This document shows, piece after piece, positions 8,965-20,912 of a stretch of DNA of 64,000 bases. Position 1 is the first letter of the stretch. Every line of letters starts with the position of its first letter. This DNA is from Saccharothrix syringae (GTDB lineage: Bacteria > Actinomycetota > Actinomycetes > Mycobacteriales > Pseudonocardiaceae). The stretch spans positions 6,076,001 to 6,140,000 of the forward strand of contig NZ_CP034550.1 of the NCBI RefSeq assembly GCF_009498035.1. The letters are read 5' to 3'. The notes beneath the pieces were generated by a model, which was not told the origin of the DNA, searched no databases, and saw nothing but the letters and a program-made list of their open reading frames with translations. The translations under genes were made by a program, and so were the position numbers.

Positions 8965-11900
8965 TCACATCCCGGCCCGCCGCAGCGCGGGCCGGGTAGT
9001 GCCCTTCAGCTCCGCCCAGCGGGCATCCAGCGCGGCGACAGTCGGGGCCTCGAACAGCAGCCGCATCGGGATTTCCACGCCCAGCACGGCCCGGATCCGG
9101 CTCACCAGCCGGGTTGCCGAGAGCGAGTGCCCGCCCAGCGCGAAAAAATCATCGTCCACGCCGACGTTCAGCACGTCCAACACCTCGGCGAACAACTCGC
9201 ACAGCGCCTTCTCCCGCACCGATTCCGGCCGCCGCCCGCCCCCGCCGCCCGTCGGTGCGGGCAGCGCAGCCCGGTCGAGCTTCCCATTGGGTGTCAATGG
9301 AATCCGGTCCATCTCCACGAACACCGACGGCACAAGGTAAGCCGGCAACCGAGCCGCCAGAAACGCGCCGAGCCCGTCCGCACCCCCCTCCGCCACTACG
9401 TACCCGACGAGCCGCCCGTCCGCCGCGACCACCGCCGCTTGCCTTACGCGCGGGTGAGCGCACAACGCCGCCTCGACCTCACCGGGCTCGACGCGGAAGC
9501 CCCGCACCTTCACCTGCGCGTCGACCCGACCCGCGAACTCAAGCCCTCCCGGCCCCCACCGCACCAGGTCACCCGTCCGGTACAGCCGCCCCCCGGTGTT
9601 CGACGGGTCGGCCACGAACCGGGACGCGGTCAGGTCGGGCCGGCCGAGGTAGCCACGGGCCAGTCCCACGCCCGCGATGTACAGCTCGCCCACCACGCCG
9701 ACGGGCACGGGCCGCAGGTGCCGGTCGAGGACGTGCACAGCGGTGCCGGCGATCGGCTCGCCGATCGGCGGGGTGCCGTCCGCGTCGGAGAGGTCCGCAG
9801 CGGTGGACCAGACCGTGGTCTCGGTAGGGCCGTAGAGGTTGGTCAGCCCAGCGGACCGAGACAGCGCGCGGGCCGCACCGGCGGACAGCGCTTCGCCGCC
9901 GGACAGCACCCGCAGGTCCCGCACCGCATCCGGGGCGTGCTCCAGCAGGACCTGCCACAGCGACGGCGTGGCCTGCACGAGGGTGATTCCGGCGCGCCGG
10001 CACAGGTCGAGCAGCCGGTCGGGTTCGGTGCGCAGGTCTCCGTCCGCCAGCACCACCCGCGCGCCACACACCAGCGGCAGGAACAACTCCAGCACCGCGA
10101 TGTCGAACGCGACCGTGGTCACCGCGAGCACCCGGTCGGCCGGCGTCGGCGCGAACCGGTCGACCATGGCCCGCAGGAACGCCGCCAGCGCCCGGTGCTC
10201 CACCACGACCCCTTTGGGCACGCCGGTGGAACCGGACGTGAACACGACATAGGCGGCCCGCTGCGGCGGGTACGCGCCGGGCACCTGACCGGTGGGCGCG
10301 CCGGTCAGGTCCGGAAGGTCGCGCAGTACCACCACAGGGTCGCTGAGCCGCAGAATCGTCTCGACGCGGGCAGCAGGGTGCTCAGGGTCGACCGGCACGT
10401 AGGCCGCACCGGTCCGCAGGACTGCCAGCAGAGCCACCACCAGGTCCGGTGTCCGGTCCAATACGACCGCGACCCGCTGTTCCGGTCCGGCGCCGCGCGC
10501 GATCAGCCACTGGGCCAACCGGTCGGCTGCCGCGTCCAGTTCCGCATAGGTCAGTTCCCCGTCGTCGTGTACGACGGCCAGCGCGTCCGGTGTGGTGTGG
10601 GCCCACTTTCCGACCAGGGCGGCGACGTCCAGGCCCGGTCCGGAAGGTGCCGGTCCGGTGCCGCGCCGCAGCAGGTCCGCTCGTTCCGCGGCAGGAACCG
10701 CAGCGAGGTCGGACAGCCGCGTGCCAGGCTCGGCGACGACCTGGGCCAGCATCCGGGCGAATCGGTCGGCCAGCGCGGTCACCGTGGCCGGGTCGAACAG
10801 GTCGGCGGCGTACTCGACGACCCCGCGTATCCGGTCGCCGTCCGGGTAGAGGTTGACGAACAGGTCGAACTTGGCCGTGCCGGTGGGCACCGGCTCGACC
10901 TCGGTGGTGACGCCGGGCAGCGCGAAGTCCGGCCACGGGTCCTGCTGCCAGGCCAGCATGACCTGGAACAGCGGGTGGTAGGCGGTGGACCGGGCCGGAT
11001 TGAGCAGTTCCACCAGCCGCTCGAACGGCACGTCCTGGTGGTCGTAGGCGGCGAGCGCCCGCTCGCGCACCTGCTCCAGCACCTCGCCGAACGCCGGGTC
11101 GCCCGACAGGCGTATCCGCAGCAACCACGTGTTGACGAACAGCCCCACCAGTCCGGTCGATGCCTCGTCGGTCCGCCCCGCCACCGGCGAGCCGAGCACC
11201 ACGTCATCGCCGCTGCCGCTACGGTGCAGCACGACCGCCAGCACCGCCTGGAACAGCATCGACAAGGTGGCGTCCCGGTCCCGGGCCAGGGCCCGCGCGC
11301 CCGTCGCCACCTCGGGCGGCAGCACGAACCGGACTTCACCGCCCCGGTGTCCCGCCACCGCCGGACGCGGCCGGTCCAGGGGCAGCGGCAACGGCTGGGG
11401 CACACCGGCCAACTCGGCCCGCCAGTACTCGGCCTGCCGTGCGCCCACCCCGCTCGGGCCGTCAACCAGGTCCCGCTGCCAGACCGCGAAATCGGCGTAC
11501 TGGACGGGCAGGTCGGCCCAACGCGGCGGCCCACCGCGCCGGCGGGCGGCGTAGGCGGTGGCGAGGTCGCGGGCCAGCGGAGCGGTGGACGTGCCGTCGC
11601 CCGCGATGTGGTGCACGACCAGGACCAGAGTGTGGTCGTCGGGCGCGGTGCGCAGCAATCGGGCCCGGACCGGGATTTCGTCCGCAAGGTCGAATGGACG
11701 GGTCGCCGCCGCGCGCAGCGCCGCCGTGCGGGACTCGGCGTCGACCGGGACCAGCGGCACGTCGAGGCCGGTGTCCTCGGGCGGCAGGACGCGCTGGCGG
11801 GCGGTGCCGTCCGCGTCCTCGGCCACGACGGTGCGCAGGCTCTCGTGCCGGGCGACGACGTCGTGGACGGCGGCGCGCAGCGCGGCCGCGTCGAGGGGGC

Positions 11901-14900
11901 CGCGCAGCCGCACCGCGTAGGGCAGATTGTAGACAGCCGACGGGCCGTCGAGCCGATGCAGGAACCACAGCCGGCGCTGGGCGAACGACAGCGGAACCGG
12001 CCCGGCAGCGGTGCGCCGGGTGAGCATCGGGCGGGTGCGGGCGGTGGTGTCGAGCCGGGCCGCGAGCCGGGCGGCGGTGGACGCCTGAAACACTGCCCGG
12101 ATGGGCACCTCGACGTCGAGGGCCGTCCGGATCCGGCTCACCAGCCGGGTTGCCGAGAGCGAGTGCCCGCCCAGCGCGAAGAAATCATCGTCCACGCCGA
12201 CGTCCGGCACGTCCAACACCTCGGCGAACAGCCCGCACAGCAGCTCCTCCCGCAGCGAACCCGGTCCCCGGCCGCCGCCGTCGCGGGTGGGTGCGGGCAG
12301 CGCCGCCCGGTCGAGCTTCCCGTTCGGCGTCAACGGGATCCGGTCCACTGCGACAAAGACGGAGGGCACCATGTAATCCGGCAGCCGCCCGGCGACGAAC
12401 TCCGCCAGGCCCGACACATCTCCTTCGGACAGCACGGTGTAACCGACGAGCCGTTGCCCGACCGCGACCACCACGGCTTGCTCGACGCGGGGATGTCCGA
12501 TCAGCACCGACTCCACCTCCCCCGTCTCCACGCGGAACCCGCGGACCTTGACCTGCGAGTCGAGCCGGCCGACGAACTCCAGGCCGCCCGCGCCCGCCCG
12601 TACCAGGTCGCCCGTCCGGTACATCCGCCCGCTGGGGGCAAATGGGCAGGCCACGAACCGCGACGCGGTCAGGCCGGGCTGGCCGAGGTAGCCACGGGCG
12701 GTGGTGTCGCCGTGCACGTACAGCTCGCCTACCACCCCCGGTGGCACCGGCGCGAGGGTCGCGTCGAGCACGTACAGGGCGATACCGGGCAGCGGCCAGC
12801 CGATTGGCAGACCCCGGTCGCCGGTGAGCGGCTCGTCCGGTTCGATCCCGGCCGCGGTGGTGTAGAAGGTCTCGCTGGGCCCGTAGGTGTTGACGATCCG
12901 CACGCCGGGTATCGCCTCCCGGACCGCACGGACCAGCCCGGCGGACACCGGTTCGCCACCAAGCACGACGGTCCGCGCCTGCACCCGGCCTCGGACCAGG
13001 CCGACCAGTTCGGCCAGCACAGACGGCACGGTGCTGATCACGTCACCGGTCCAGGAGTCCCGCTCCCCCAGCGCGAGGGCATTCGGCACGATCTCCAGCA
13101 GCCCGCCCTGGCACAACACCGAGAACAGCTCGAACACCGAGATGTCGAAGCTGATCGAGGTAGCCGCGAGCAGTCGTGCGCCGGGTGGAACCTTCAGCCA
13201 CGCGGGCATCGCGTGCACCGCGGTGACCAGGCTGCGATGGGTCGCGGCAACACTCTTGGGTACACCAGTGGTGCCGGATGTGCTCATCACGTAGGACAGG
13301 TTGTCCGGATGCGGTCGGCACACCGGCGCGCTGTCGCCCTCTGCGTCCCAGTGCAGCAGCCGTTGGCCGGGGGGCAGGACGGTGGCGGTCTCCGCGTCGG
13401 TGACCACCAATGCCGGACGAGCGGCCGTGACGATGGCCGCCACCCGCGCAGGCGGGTAACCGGGGTCGATCGCCAGGTACGCGCCACCCGCCTTGAGCAC
13501 CCCAAGCACGGCGACGACGACAGCCGCCGTGCGCGGCAGAGCCACGCCGACCACCACGTCCAGGCCGACGCCGTGCCCGGCCAGCACGCCGGCGAGCCGG
13601 GTGGCGCGAGCGTCGAGCTCACGGTAGGTCAGGGTTTCCGGGCCGGCCTCGACGGCGACCGCGTCGGGGGTGGCGACGACGTGCCGGTCGAACAGGTCCA
13701 GCACGGTGGTGTCCGGTTCCGGTCCGGCGGTGTCGTCGCGCAGGGCCAGCGTACGCTCCCGCTCACCCGGTACAAGGATGTCCACAACAGACAATGTGCG
13801 TTCGGGGACCGTGCACTGTTCGAGCACGCGGGCCAGCCGGTCGGCGAGCACGGTCGCCGCGTCGGCGTCAACGGCGTCGCGGCGATGTTGCAGGGTCATC
13901 CTGGGGTGCGGATCCGCGGCGACCAGCAGGGCAAGCGGGTAATGGGTGGCGGTGACCGGACTGATCCCCGTCACGGTAACCCCGCCGCGCGCCGCCGCCT
14001 CGGCCAGTCCTACCCGGTCCACCGGGTAGGACTCGAAGACCACCAGGGTGTCGAACAGGGTGCCGTGGCCGACCGCCCGCTGGATCTCGCCGAGCGGGGC
14101 GTGGTGATGCTCGAGCAGGTCGGCCTGCCGGTGCTGGAGGTCGGTGAGCAGGTCGGCGATCCGAGCACCGGGCGGGCACGGTACGCGCACCGGCAGGGTG
14201 TTGATGAACAGCCCGATCATCCGCTCCACGCCGGGCACCTCGGCCGGGCGGCCGGAGGCGGTGGCGCCGAAGACCACGTCGTTCTCGCCGGTCAGTCGGG
14301 CAAGCAGGATCGCCCACGCGCCCTGCACGAGCGTGTTAACCGTGACGCCAAGGGCGGAGGCGGCGCCGGTGAGGCGGCGGGCGAGGTTGGCGGGCAGCGG
14401 CACGTCCACGTGGCCGACACCTGTCGGCGCCGCGGAAGCGTCGGAGTCAGACGAGGCGGAGTCGAGCGGAACCGCCGCGGGATCGGGCACGACGGGCGTC
14501 GAACCGGCGGGTCCCGTGGAAGCGGGCGAGGCAGGAGCGGGCGGCGAGGAGGAAGGCAGGGTCGATGCAAGCAGGGTGGGTCCGGGCAGGTCAGCCAGGG
14601 CGTTCCGGAAGGCGTGCACGGCGCATGCGCGGTCCTGACGGGTCAGCCAGGCCATGAAGTCCCGGTAGGGGCGGGGCGCAGGCAGGTCGTCACCGGCGTG
14701 CAGGCGCAGGAGTTCGGCCAGCAGCAGTGGGGTGGACCAGCCGTCGAACAACGCGTGGTGGGAGGTGAGCACCAGGTCTGCGCTGTTGGGTCCCGTGTGG
14801 TGCAGCGTCAGCCGCAGCAGCGGCGGGGTGGCCAGGTCGAAGCGGGCGGCACGGTCGGCGGCCGCGGCGTCCCCGTCGTGGACCTCCCGCCAGGGCAGCA

Positions 14901-17900
14901 CGACGTCCTGCACGACGACCTGCACCGGCACGCCGGCCGCATCGGCGGTGAATGCAACCCGCAGGTTCGGGTGCCGGTGCAGCAGGGCCTGACCCGCGGT
15001 GCGCAGCCGGGCCGGGTCGATCCGGCCGGTCAGGTGCACCACCAACTGCTGCTGGTAGGCGTCCGCCCCTTCACCCAGGCCGGAGTGGAACAGCAGGCCG
15101 GATTGCAGTGGCGTCGTGGGCCACACGTCGACCAGGCCCGGGTAGCGCCGCTCCCACGCCGCCACCTGGTCCTGGTCGGCGATGACCAGGTCGAGGTCAG
15201 ACGGGGTCGGCCCGCCCACATCGGGGGTGTCCAGGTGCGCGGCGAGGCCCTCGACCGCCGCTCGCCATCGGTCGGCGAGCACCCGCACGTCGGCTTCGGG
15301 AACCGCGCCGGACGGGTGGCCGAAGGCGGCGGACAGCCGGGGTTCACCTGCCACGTCCACCACCAGGGCGTCCAGGGTCAGGGGGGCGGGCGCGGGCATC
15401 TCCTGTGGCGGGAGAGCGACCAGTCCGGTGCCGCCAGCGGGTGGGGTTCCGTCGCCGGGTGCGAAGCGACCGAGGTAGTTGACCAGGATCTGGCCGCCGG
15501 GGTGGGCGGCGAGCACCGGGTCGTCGAGCAGCAGGCCGTAGCCGATGCCCCGGTCGGGAAAGGCACGCAACTGCTCCTTGACCAGCCGCAGCAGTGCGCC
15601 CGACGCCGGGCCGCCAGCCGCCGCGTCGGCCAGGTCGGTGTCACCGGGGTCGAGCAGGACAGGGTGGATGGAGGTGAACCAGCCGATCGTGCGGGACAGG
15701 TCCGCGCCGGGCAGCAGGTGTTCCTCGCGGCCGTGCCGCTCGATGCGCAGCAACACGTCCCGCTGCCGGACACCCCGGTCGCGCCGCAGCCGCGCGACAG
15801 CGACGACGAGGGCGGCGAGCAGGCCGTCCTCGACAGTGGCGCGGTAGGCAGCGGGCAGCCGGGTCAACAGGGTGCGGGTGGTGCGGGCGGAGAGCACGAC
15901 CTGCGTGGTGCGGACGGTGGCGGCGGTGTCGGTCGCCGGGGCCAGCGGGCGTTCGCCCAGCAGCGGGTCGGGTGCGGTGACGATCTCCCGCCACCGGTCC
16001 AGTTCCGCTGCGCGGGCTGGCGCGCTGTCGGCCAGGGCGCGGACCCAACGACGGTAGGAGGTGCCGACCGGGGGCAGTTCGACGGGATCGCCCGCACCCA
16101 GCGCCCGCCAGGCGGTGGCGAGATCGGCGGCCAGTATGTGCCAGGACACGCCGTCCACGACCAGGTGGTGGGCGATGACCAGCAACTGCCCGCGTCCAGA
16201 CGGGCCGGGGTCGAGCCATACGAACCGGATCATCCCGCCCGTCTCCGGGTCGAGCAGGTTGGCGGCGGTGCGGGCCTCCACCGGGATCCGGTGCGGCCAC
16301 GACGTGGGCGGACCGGGCACCCGGCGCAGCACGACCCGGGCTGTCTCGGGGCCGGGCACGTCGAGGCCGTCGGGGGTGAGCCGGGCGCGCAGGACGTCGT
16401 GGTGCGTCAGGACGGCGGCCAGCGAACAGCGCAGCAGCGACTCGGTCAGGCCGCGCGGCAGGTCCAAGGTCGTGTATTGGGCGAAACGGCGGAAGCCCGG
16501 CCCGAGGAACATCCGCGCCACCGGGGGCAGCGGCAGTGGGCCGGTACCCTCGTCGTCGGGCGCGGGCAGAGCCGGTTCGGTGCCGGCGGCTTCGGCGAGG
16601 CGGGCGACCGTGCGCTCGGCGAATACCTGGCGCGGGGTGACGACCAGACCGTGCGGTCGCGCCCGCGTGGCGACCGCGATCGCCCGGATGCTGTCACCGC
16701 CGGCGGCGAAGAAGTCGTCGTCGATGCCGACCCGGTCCAGGCCGAGGACGGCGGCGAACACCTCGGCCAACGCCTCCTGCGCCGGGCCGCGCGGCGGTCG
16801 GTAGGCGGTGGGTGCGAACACCGGCGCGGGCAGAGCGGTCCGGTCAAGTTTCCCATTGGGTTGCAACGGCAGCCGGTCGAGCACGACGACCGCCGAGGGA
16901 ACCAGGTGGTCGGGCAGCCGCCGGGCAGCGAACTCGCGCAGCTCGCCTGTGTCCACGCCGCCTCGCAGGTCGAGGTCGCCCGCCTCGCCGTCGCCGCTGC
17001 GGCCGATGCCACCCGCAGCCGTCGCCACGACGTAGGCCACCAATTGTCGCCCGCCGTCCCGGCTTGGACGGGCCACGACGGCGGCGTGCTCGACGCCTGG
17101 GTGTGCGGTGAGCGCGGCGGCGACCTCACCCGGCTCGATTCGAAAACCTCGGATCTTCACCTGGTCGTCGACACGGCCGAGGTGAACCAGTTCGCCGTCG
17201 GCGTCGCGGCGCACCACGTCGCCGGTGCGGTACAGGCGGGTCCCCGCCGGGCCGGCGACGAACCGGGTGGCGGTCAGGCCGGGGCGGCCTGCGTACCCAC
17301 GCGCCAGCTGCACACCGGACAGATACAACTCGCCCGCGACACCGCGCGGCACCGGGCGCAGGCCAGCGTCCAGAACGTGTGTGCCGGTGTTCCACGCCGG
17401 GGTGCCGATCGCGACGCCGCCGGAACGCGGTGCGCAGCACCACGAGGTGACGTCGACGGCGGCCTCGGTCGGGCCGTACAAGTTGTGCAGGGGCGTGTCC
17501 AGAACCGTGCGGAACCGCTCGACCAGCGCGGCCGGCAATTCCTCCCCGCTACACAGCACCCGGCGCAGGCTCGTGCAGGCGGCGGCGGTCGGTTCGGCGA
17601 GGAAGGGCTCCAGCATCGATGGGACGAAGTGCGCGGTGGTGACGCCCGCGCGACGGATCAGGTCGGTGAGGTGGCGCGGGTCGCCTTGGCCGCCGGGGGC
17701 GGCCAGCACCAGGGCCGCGCCGGTGATCAGCGGCCAGAAGAACTCCCACACCGAGACGTCGAACCCGGCGGAGGTCTTCTGAAGAACGCGATCGTCCGAA
17801 CCGAGGTGGTGCTCGTGCTGCGCCCACAGCAGCCGGTTGACGATCGCGGCGTGGGACACCACCACCCCTTTGGGCGTGCCGGTCGAGCCCGAGGTGTGGA

Positions 17901-19716
17901 TGACGTAGGCGGCCAGCGCGCCGTGCCGGGGCCCCCGCGGTGCAGGGCCGCCGGGGTCGGGCTGCGTGGGGTCCAGGCGCGAACGGCCGGTGTCGGGCAG
18001 GTCTGCCCCGGCGGGAGCCACCACCAGGACGGGGTCGAGGTCGTCGAGCGCGAACCGGATCCGTTCGGCGGGGTAATCGGGGTCCACCGGCAGGTACGCC
18101 GCGCCGGTCGCGAGCACCGCCAGCAGCGACACGACCAGCTCCGGCGAGCGCGGGACCACGACGGCGACCACGCGTTCGGGGCCCGCACCGCGGGCGGCCA
18201 GCACGCGGGCCAGCCGGTCGACGCGCGTGGCGAGGTCGCCGTAGCGCACGGTGTCGCCGCCGGCCAGCACAGCGGGCGCGTCCGGGGTTGCCGCCGCCTG
18301 CCGAGCGAACAAGACCGGGATTGTGGTGTCCGGTACCGGCACGTCGGGCCCGTGCACCGCGTCCGGCCGTTCATCGGGCGCGCGCAGGTCCACCGCATCG
18401 ATCGGGGTGTACGGTGCGGCGGTGAGCGCACGCAGGCAGACCACCAGTCGCGAGGCCAGCGCGGCCAGGTCGGCGCGGTTGTGCAGGGTGCGTGGCGCGT
18501 CCAGCCGGATCCGCAACTCGCCGCCGTCCGGGCCGGTCGGGTAGATCGAGATCATCAGTTCGTCGGTGACGCCGAACGATCCGCCCGCGAACCGCGCGGT
18601 CGCCATGCCGAAGCGCAGTTCCGGCAGTGCCGGCATCAGGTTCAGGATTACACCGAACGGGCTGCGAAGCTCGCCGCTGATGCCTGCGGCGCGGCGCACG
18701 TCGGACACCTGGTGCGAACCGTGCCGGAACACCTCGCGGGAGCGCGCGGCGGCCGTGCGGGCCAATTCCACCAGCGAGGCGGTCGGCGACACGGGAATAC
18801 GCACCGGCACCACGTTGGACACCGCTCCCGGTGTCGCCCTGGTGGCGCCGAACCGGTTGTCGAGGGTGAGCGAGAACAGTGGCTCTGCTCCGCCAGACAA
18901 CTGTCGGAAAAGCACGGCGGCACTGGCGGTCAGCAACGACGCGGTGCTGACCCCGGCGGTGGCGGCGATCCTATTCCACGCCGCGTACTCGGCACCCGGT
19001 ACTGCCGTCTCGTATTCGGCCATGTCCATCCCGACGGCCAACCCCTGCCATGGCGTGACGACCGGGTCGACCGGTACGCCTGCGATGCCGCTGGGCAGCC
19101 TCACCACGTCGCCGCCAGCCGCCAGATAGTCTCGCCAGAACTCGTGGTCCGCGTGGAACCGGTCGGACGCGCGATAGGCGCGGTCCACCGCGTGGAATTC
19201 CGCCGGCGACCGGAAGGCGCATGCGGGCATCGGGGAGCCCGCGACGACCGCTGTGCAGATCTCGGCGATGCGCCGGGACAACAGCATGATCAGCCCGGTC
19301 GCGTCGATGGCGATGTGGGGGAAAACCAGCGCCAGCAAGTGCCGCTCCGCGGACAGCGCGATCAGCGCGGCCCGCGCCAGCACGCCCTCCGCCAAGTCGA
19401 ACGGCGTGGTCACCAGCTCGGACAGTACCCGGCGAGCAGGGGCCTCCGGATCGGGCCAGTCGGTGAGGTCGACGATCCGGGGTGCCCAGTCGCCCAGATT
19501 CCGAAACACCTGTCGCACATCGCCAGTCTCATTGCGGAAGTTGACCAGAAGGGTACGCGCCTCGGCCAGTGCGGCCCGCACGGCGGAGTACAGCGAGGGG
19601 TTATCTATGACACCTTCGATCAGCCACAGTGCGGACACGTTGTTAGGCACCCCGGGCGCCATTCCTTGCGCCCACCAAAATCGTTCCTGGGCAGCGGAGA
19701 GTGGTTGTCCGGACAT
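8965..19716 (-). CDS. NRPS-2: C(starter)-A(Ser)-T-E-C-A(Pip)-T-C-A(Gly)-T
   Basis: 3583 aa. Start ATG 19716 has GGGGG six bases upstream; an upstream in-frame start at 19770 has no such site. Order: starter C 1-450 (HIAIDATG near 140) expected to accept the quinoline acid; A1 with [11 protein letters not shown] near 605 and pocket D-V-W-H-L-S-L-V-D, the serine code; T near 1000 with GGDS, the form that precedes E; E 1060-1510 with [11 protein letters not shown] 1520-1955 with [10 protein letters not shown], expected to take a D-donor; A2 with [11 protein letters not shown] near 2145 and pocket D-I-F-S-V-G-T-Y-T; T; C 2570-2990 with [10 protein letters not shown]3 with pocket D-I-L-Q-L-G-L-V-W, glycine; final T near 3530 with GGHS. 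There is no thioesterase, so the chain passes to NRPS-1. Product: quinolyl-D-Ser-(pipecolate)-Gly. It is the first NRPS of the line although encoded upstream of a separate unit. Confidence 0.97.
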   Translation of the reverse strand: MSGQPLSAAQERFWWAQGMAPGVPNNVSALWLIEGVIDNPSLYSAVRAALAEARTLLVNFRNETGDVRQVFRNLGDWAPRIVDLTDWPDPEAPARRVLSELVTTPFDLAEGVLARAALIALSAERHLLALVFPHIAIDATGLIMLLSRRIAEICTAVVAGSPMPACAFRSPAEFHAVDRAYRASDRFHADHEFWRDYLAAGGDVVRLPSGIAGVPVDPVVTPWQGLAVGMDMAEYETAVPGAEYAAWNRIAATAGVSTASLLTASAAVLFRQLSGGAEPLFSLTLDNRFGATRATPGAVSNVVPVRIPVSPTASLVELARTAAARSREVFRHGSHQVSDVRRAAGISGELRSPFGVILNLMPALPELRFGMATARFAGGSFGVTDELMISIYPTGPDGGELRIRLDAPRTLHNRADLAALASRLVVCLRALTAAPYTPIDAVDLRAPDERPDAVHGPDVPVPDTTIPVLFARQAAATPDAPAVLAGGDTVRYGDLATRVDRLARVLAARGAGPERVVAVVVPRSPELVVSLLAVLATGAAYLPVDPDYPAERIRFALDDLDPVLVVAPAGADLPDTGRSRLDPTQPDPGGPAPRGPRHGALAAYVIHTSGSTGTPKGVVVSHAAIVNRLLWAQHEHHLGSDDRVLQKTSAGFDVSVWEFFWPLITGAALVLAAPGGQGDPRHLTDLIRRAGVTTAHFVPSMLEPFLAEPTAAACTSLRRVLCSGEELPAALVERFRTVLDTPLHNLYGPTEAAVDVTSWCCAPRSGGVAIGTPAWNTGTHVLDAGLRPVPRGVAGELYLSGVQLARGYAGRPGLTATRFVAGPAGTRLYRTGDVVRRDADGELVHLGRVDDQVKIRGFRIEPGEVAAALTAHPGVEHAAVVARPSRDGGRQLVAYVVATAAGGIGRSGDGEAGDLDLRGGVDTGELREFAARRLPDHLVPSAVVVLDRLPLQPNGKLDRTALPAPVFAPTAYRPPRGPAQEALAEVFAAVLGLDRVGIDDDFFAAGGDSIRAIAVATRARPHGLVVTPRQVFAERTVARLAEAAGTEPALPAPDDEGTGPLPLPPVARMFLGPGFRRFAQYTTLDLPRGLTESLLRCSLAAVLTHHDVLRARLTPDGLDVPGPETARVVLRRVPGPPTSWPHRIPVEARTAANLLDPETGGMIRFVWLDPGPSGRGQLLVIAHHLVVDGVSWHILAADLATAWRALGAGDPVELPPVGTSYRRWVRALADSAPARAAELDRWREIVTAPDPLLGERPLAPATDTAATVRTTQVVLSARTTRTLLTRLPAAYRATVEDGLLAALVVAVARLRRDRGVRQRDVLLRIERHGREEHLLPGADLSRTIGWFTSIHPVLLDPGDTDLADAAAGGPASGALLRLVKEQLRAFPDRGIGYGLLLDDPVLAAHPGGQILVNYLGRFAPGDGTPPAGGTGLVALPPQEMPAPAPLTLDALVVDVAGEPRLSAAFGHPSGAVPEADVRVLADRWRAAVEGLAAHLDTPDVGGPTPSDLDLVIADQDQVAAWERRYPGLVDVWPTTPLQSGLLFHSGLGEGADAYQQQLVVHLTGRIDPARLRTAGQALLHRHPNLRVAFTADAAGVPVQVVVQDVVLPWREVHDGDAAAADRAARFDLATPPLLRLTLHHTGPNSADLVLTSHHALFDGWSTPLLLAELLRLHAGDDLPAPRPYRDFMAWLTRQDRACAVHAFRNALADLPGPTLLASTLPSSSPPAPASPASTGPAGSTPVVPDPAAVPLDSASSDSDASAAPTGVGHVDVPLPANLARRLTGAASALGVTVNTLVQGAWAILLARLTGENDVVFGATASGRPAEVPGVERMIGLFINTLPVRVPCPPGARIADLLTDLQHRQADLLEHHHAPLGEIQRAVGHGTLFDTLVVFESYPVDRVGLAEAAARGGVTVTGISPVTATHYPLALLVAADPHPRMTLQHRRDAVDADAATVLADRLARVLEQCTVPERTLSVVDILVPGERERTLALRDDTAGPEPDTTVLDLFDRHVVATPDAVAVEAGPETLTYRELDARATRLAGVLAGHGVGLDVVVGVALPRTAAVVVAVLGVLKAGGAYLAIDPGYPPARVAAIVTAARPALVVTDAETATVLPPGQRLLHWDAEGDSAPVCRPHPDNLSYVMSTSGTTGVPKSVAATHRSLVTAVHAMPAWLKVPPGARLLAATSISFDISVFELFSVLCQGGLLEIVPNALALGERDSWTGDVISTVPSVLAELVGLVRGRVQARTVVLGGEPVSAGLVRAVREAIPGVRIVNTYGPSETFYTTAAGIEPDEPLTGDRGLPIGWPLPGIALYVLDATLAPVPPGVVGELYVHGDTTARGYLGQPGLTASRFVACPFAPSGRMYRTGDLVRAGAGGLEFVGRLDSQVKVRGFRVETGEVESVLIGHPRVEQAVVVAVGQRLVGYTVLSEGDVSGLAEFVAGRLPDYMVPSVFVAVDRIPLTPNGKLDRAALPAPTRDGGGRGPGSLREELLCGLFAEVLDVPDVGVDDDFFALGGHSLSATRLVSRIRTALDVEVPIRAVFQASTAARLAARLDTTARTRPMLTRRTAAGPVPLSFAQRRLWFLHRLDGPSAVYNLPYAVRLRGPLDAAALRAAVHDVVARHESLRTVVAEDADGTARQRVLPPEDTGLDVPLVPVDAESRTAALRAAATRPFDLADEIPVRARLLRTAPDDHTLVLVVHHIAGDGTSTAPLARDLATAYAARRRGGPPRWADLPVQYADFAVWQRDLVDGPSGVGARQAEYWRAELAGVPQPLPLPLDRPRPAVAGHRGGEVRFVLPPEVATGARALARDRDATLSMLFQAVLAVVLHRSGSGDDVVLGSPVAGRTDEASTGLVGLFVNTWLLRIRLSGDPAFGEVLEQVRERALAAYDHQDVPFERLVELLNPARSTAYHPLFQVMLAWQQDPWPDFALPGVTTEVEPVPTGTAKFDLFVNLYPDGDRIRGVVEYAADLFDPATVTALADRFARMLAQVVAEPGTRLSDLAAVPAAERADLLRRGTGPAPSGPGLDVAALVGKWAHTTPDALAVVHDDGELTYAELDAAADRLAQWLIARGAGPEQRVAVVLDRTPDLVVALLAVLRTGAAYVPVDPEHPAARVETILRLSDPVVVLRDLPDLTGAPTGQVPGAYPPQRAAYVVFTSGSTGVPKGVVVEHRALAAFLRAMVDRFAPTPADRVLAVTTVAFDIAVLELFLPLVCGARVVLADGDLRTEPDRLLDLCRRAGITLVQATPSLWQVLLEHAPDAVRDLRVLSGGEALSAGAARALSRSAGLTNLYGPTETTVWSTAADLSDADGTPPIGEPIAGTAVHVLDRHLRPVPVGVVGELYIAGVGLARGYLGRPDLTASRFVADPSNTGGRLYRTGDLVRWGPGGLEFAGRVDAQVKVRGFRVEPGEVEAALCAHPRVRQAAVVAADGRLVGYVVAEGGADGLGAFLAARLPAYLVPSVFVEMDRIPLTPNGKLDRAALPAPTGGGGGRRPESVREKALCELFAEVLDVLNVGVDDDFFALGGHSLSATRLVSRIRAVLGVEIPMRLLFEAPTVAALDARWAELKGTTRPALRRAGM
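8971..8996. terminator. Possible hairpin at the NRPS-2 3' end
   Basis: CCCGGCCCGC and GCGGGCCGGG form 10-bp arms around a 6-base loop. It overlaps the last codons of NRPS-2 and lies 37 bp after the stop of the plus-strand small gene, so it could end plus-strand transcription. Being coding sequence, it may also be chance in this GC-rich DNA. Confidence 0.35.
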
Positions 19717-19801
19717 GCTTGCCCCCTTCGACTCGGGATGCCGGCCGGCGGGTCTCACGATGGCGATCACTTTCGTGCGCCGTCGTCATGGAGTCAACGA
19801 C

Positions 19802-19819
19802 TGTCCCGTCGCCGGGACA
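19802..19819. promoter_or_regulatory. Operator-like palindrome, copy 3 (before NRPS-2)
   Basis: TGTCCCGTCGCCGGGACA: identical arms to copies 1 and 2 with one change in the 4-base centre. It is 86 bp upstream of the NRPS-2 ATG, close to the 76-bp spacing of copy 1 from NRPS-1. Half-site-like CCGGACAG and CCGACAG follow it on the right. Confidence 0.7.
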
Positions 19820-20045
19820 CCGGACAGCTCATCCGACAGAAGCACGACGGAAAGATCATCGTGTCCGCCCCGCATGGACTTCGATGGCAGACCACCCGAA
19901 ACTACCCTTCAATGGACCGGCGCAACCCGTCGACACAGCGCACGGTTCGAAGTCGGCAATGACGGCGAAACCAGCCGCTCGCACGCAAAGCCGTAGAGCA
20001 TGGGCGGAACAGTGCCGATCAGATCCAATACACTCGGTCAGCGGT

Positions 20046-20125
20046 ATGCGGCAAGAATTTACCATGATACCTTCAAATATATCAAACATTTTCTCCTACC
20101 TGTCGAATATTTTCCGGGGGGGATA
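20046..20125 (+). promoter_or_regulatory. AT-rich leader/promoter of the LmbU-like gene
   Basis: This stretch, especially 20066-20106, is strongly AT-rich (runs such as CAAATATATCAAACATTTTC), unlike the surrounding sequence. It lies directly before the LmbU-like start and ends in a GGGGGGG ribosome site. I cannot place -35/-10 boxes with confidence. AT islands in actinomycete clusters are typical targets of Lsr2-type silencers, and an lsr2 gene is in this window, so silencing is possible (inference). The rest of 19717-20125 holds copy 3 of the operator and no gene that I can see. Confidence 0.45.
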
Positions 20126-20128
20126 TTG

Positions 20129-20866
20129 TTGACCGGCACGACCGCAGTTGTTGCACACACCGGCGACAACATCGGCACGGACCACGAGGTTCCCGAACAG
20201 AACACCGGAGGCCGTCGAAGAAGGACCGACCAAGTCCTGTTGACCAGGGTCGGACTGCGCATTCCGAAGAATCTGAGTTTCGATGACTGGGAGCGCGCTG
20301 GCCACCAACTGGCCGGGATCGTGGACTCGTCCGCCTGGAGTCTCGGCGACTGGCTCGTCTACGGAGCCGACCACTATGCGGACCGCTATCAGCGGGTGCT
20401 CAAGACCGTGGGGCTGAGCTACAAGACCCTGCGCAACTACTCGTGGGTATCCCGGCGATTCCCGCTGGAACGGCGGCGAAGCGGACTGAGTTTCCAGCAC
20501 CACGCGGAATTAGCCTCGTTGCCAGACGAGGAGCAGGAGAAGTGGTTGACCCGGTCGGAGGAGGGCGGCTGGTCAACCAAGCAGCTGCGAGCCCAGGTGC
20601 GCGCCGAACAGCGGGCCCTGGAAAGCGGCGACAGGCCGGGTGAACTGGTGCCGCGCATCGACGTGCAGGGCAGTCGGCTGCGCCGGTGGCAGGAGGCGGC
20701 GGCACGGTCGGGCACCCGGTTGAGCGACTGGCTGCCCGCGATCCTGGATCAGGCCGCCGAGCAGGTGCTGCTGGCCGATGCGGAGCCGGGCGGGCCGGCG
20801 GTCGCAGTCGACGAGTCCGAATTGGTCATTGTCGGCATTCACGTGGCCCGCGTCGACACGGACTGA
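20129..20866 (+). CDS. LmbU-family cluster-situated transcriptional regulator
   Basis: 245 aa from TTG 20129. The start is chosen from the G7 run at 20115-20121, 7 bases upstream; TTG 20126 is the alternative, and the frame is open further up without a good site. The family core is clear: LTRVGLRIPKNLSFDDWE near 45, then SSAWSLGDWLVYG and YKTLRNYSWVSRRF, followed by LSFQHHAELASLP. LmbU proteins (LmbU, NovE, HrmB) are DNA-binding activators of their own antibiotic clusters and often begin with rare start codons. The four palindromes in this cluster are candidate sites for it. It converges on the lysine cyclodeaminase gene across a strong hairpin. Confidence 0.9.
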   Translation: MTGTTAVVAHTGDNIGTDHEVPEQNTGGRRRRTDQVLLTRVGLRIPKNLSFDDWERAGHQLAGIVDSSAWSLGDWLVYGADHYADRYQRVLKTVGLSYKTLRNYSWVSRRFPLERRRSGLSFQHHAELASLPDEEQEKWLTRSEEGGWSTKQLRAQVRAEQRALESGDRPGELVPRIDVQGSRLRRWQEAAARSGTRLSDWLPAILDQAAEQVLLADAEPGGPAVAVDESELVIVGIHVARVDTD

Positions 20867-20875
20867 CCTCTGGCT

Positions 20876-20905
20876 GGCCCGGAGCGCCGCCTGGCGCTCC
20901 GGGCC
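20876..20905. terminator. Bidirectional terminator between lmbU-like and cyclodeaminase genes
   Basis: Perfect 13-bp stem GGCCCGGAGCGCC / GGCGCTCCGGGCC with a GCCT loop, lying in the 46-bp gap between two convergent stops. There is no clear U-tract, as is common in high-GC actinomycetes. Confidence 0.75.
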
Positions 20906-20912
20906 GACGGGC

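Noticed and set aside
12260..13700. Proline as the substrate of the second A domain, making the cyclodeaminase an ornithine-to-proline enzyme
   Set aside because: The pocket residues differ from the common proline codes (D-V-Q-...), and the enzyme shares the RapL-type motifs including the DPYSL end.
8938..19962. A 3674-codon open frame on the plus strand opposite NRPS-2
   Set aside because: It is a shadow: GC-rich third positions remove stops on the opposite strand. It has no domain, and the minus strand has complete NRPS motifs throughout.
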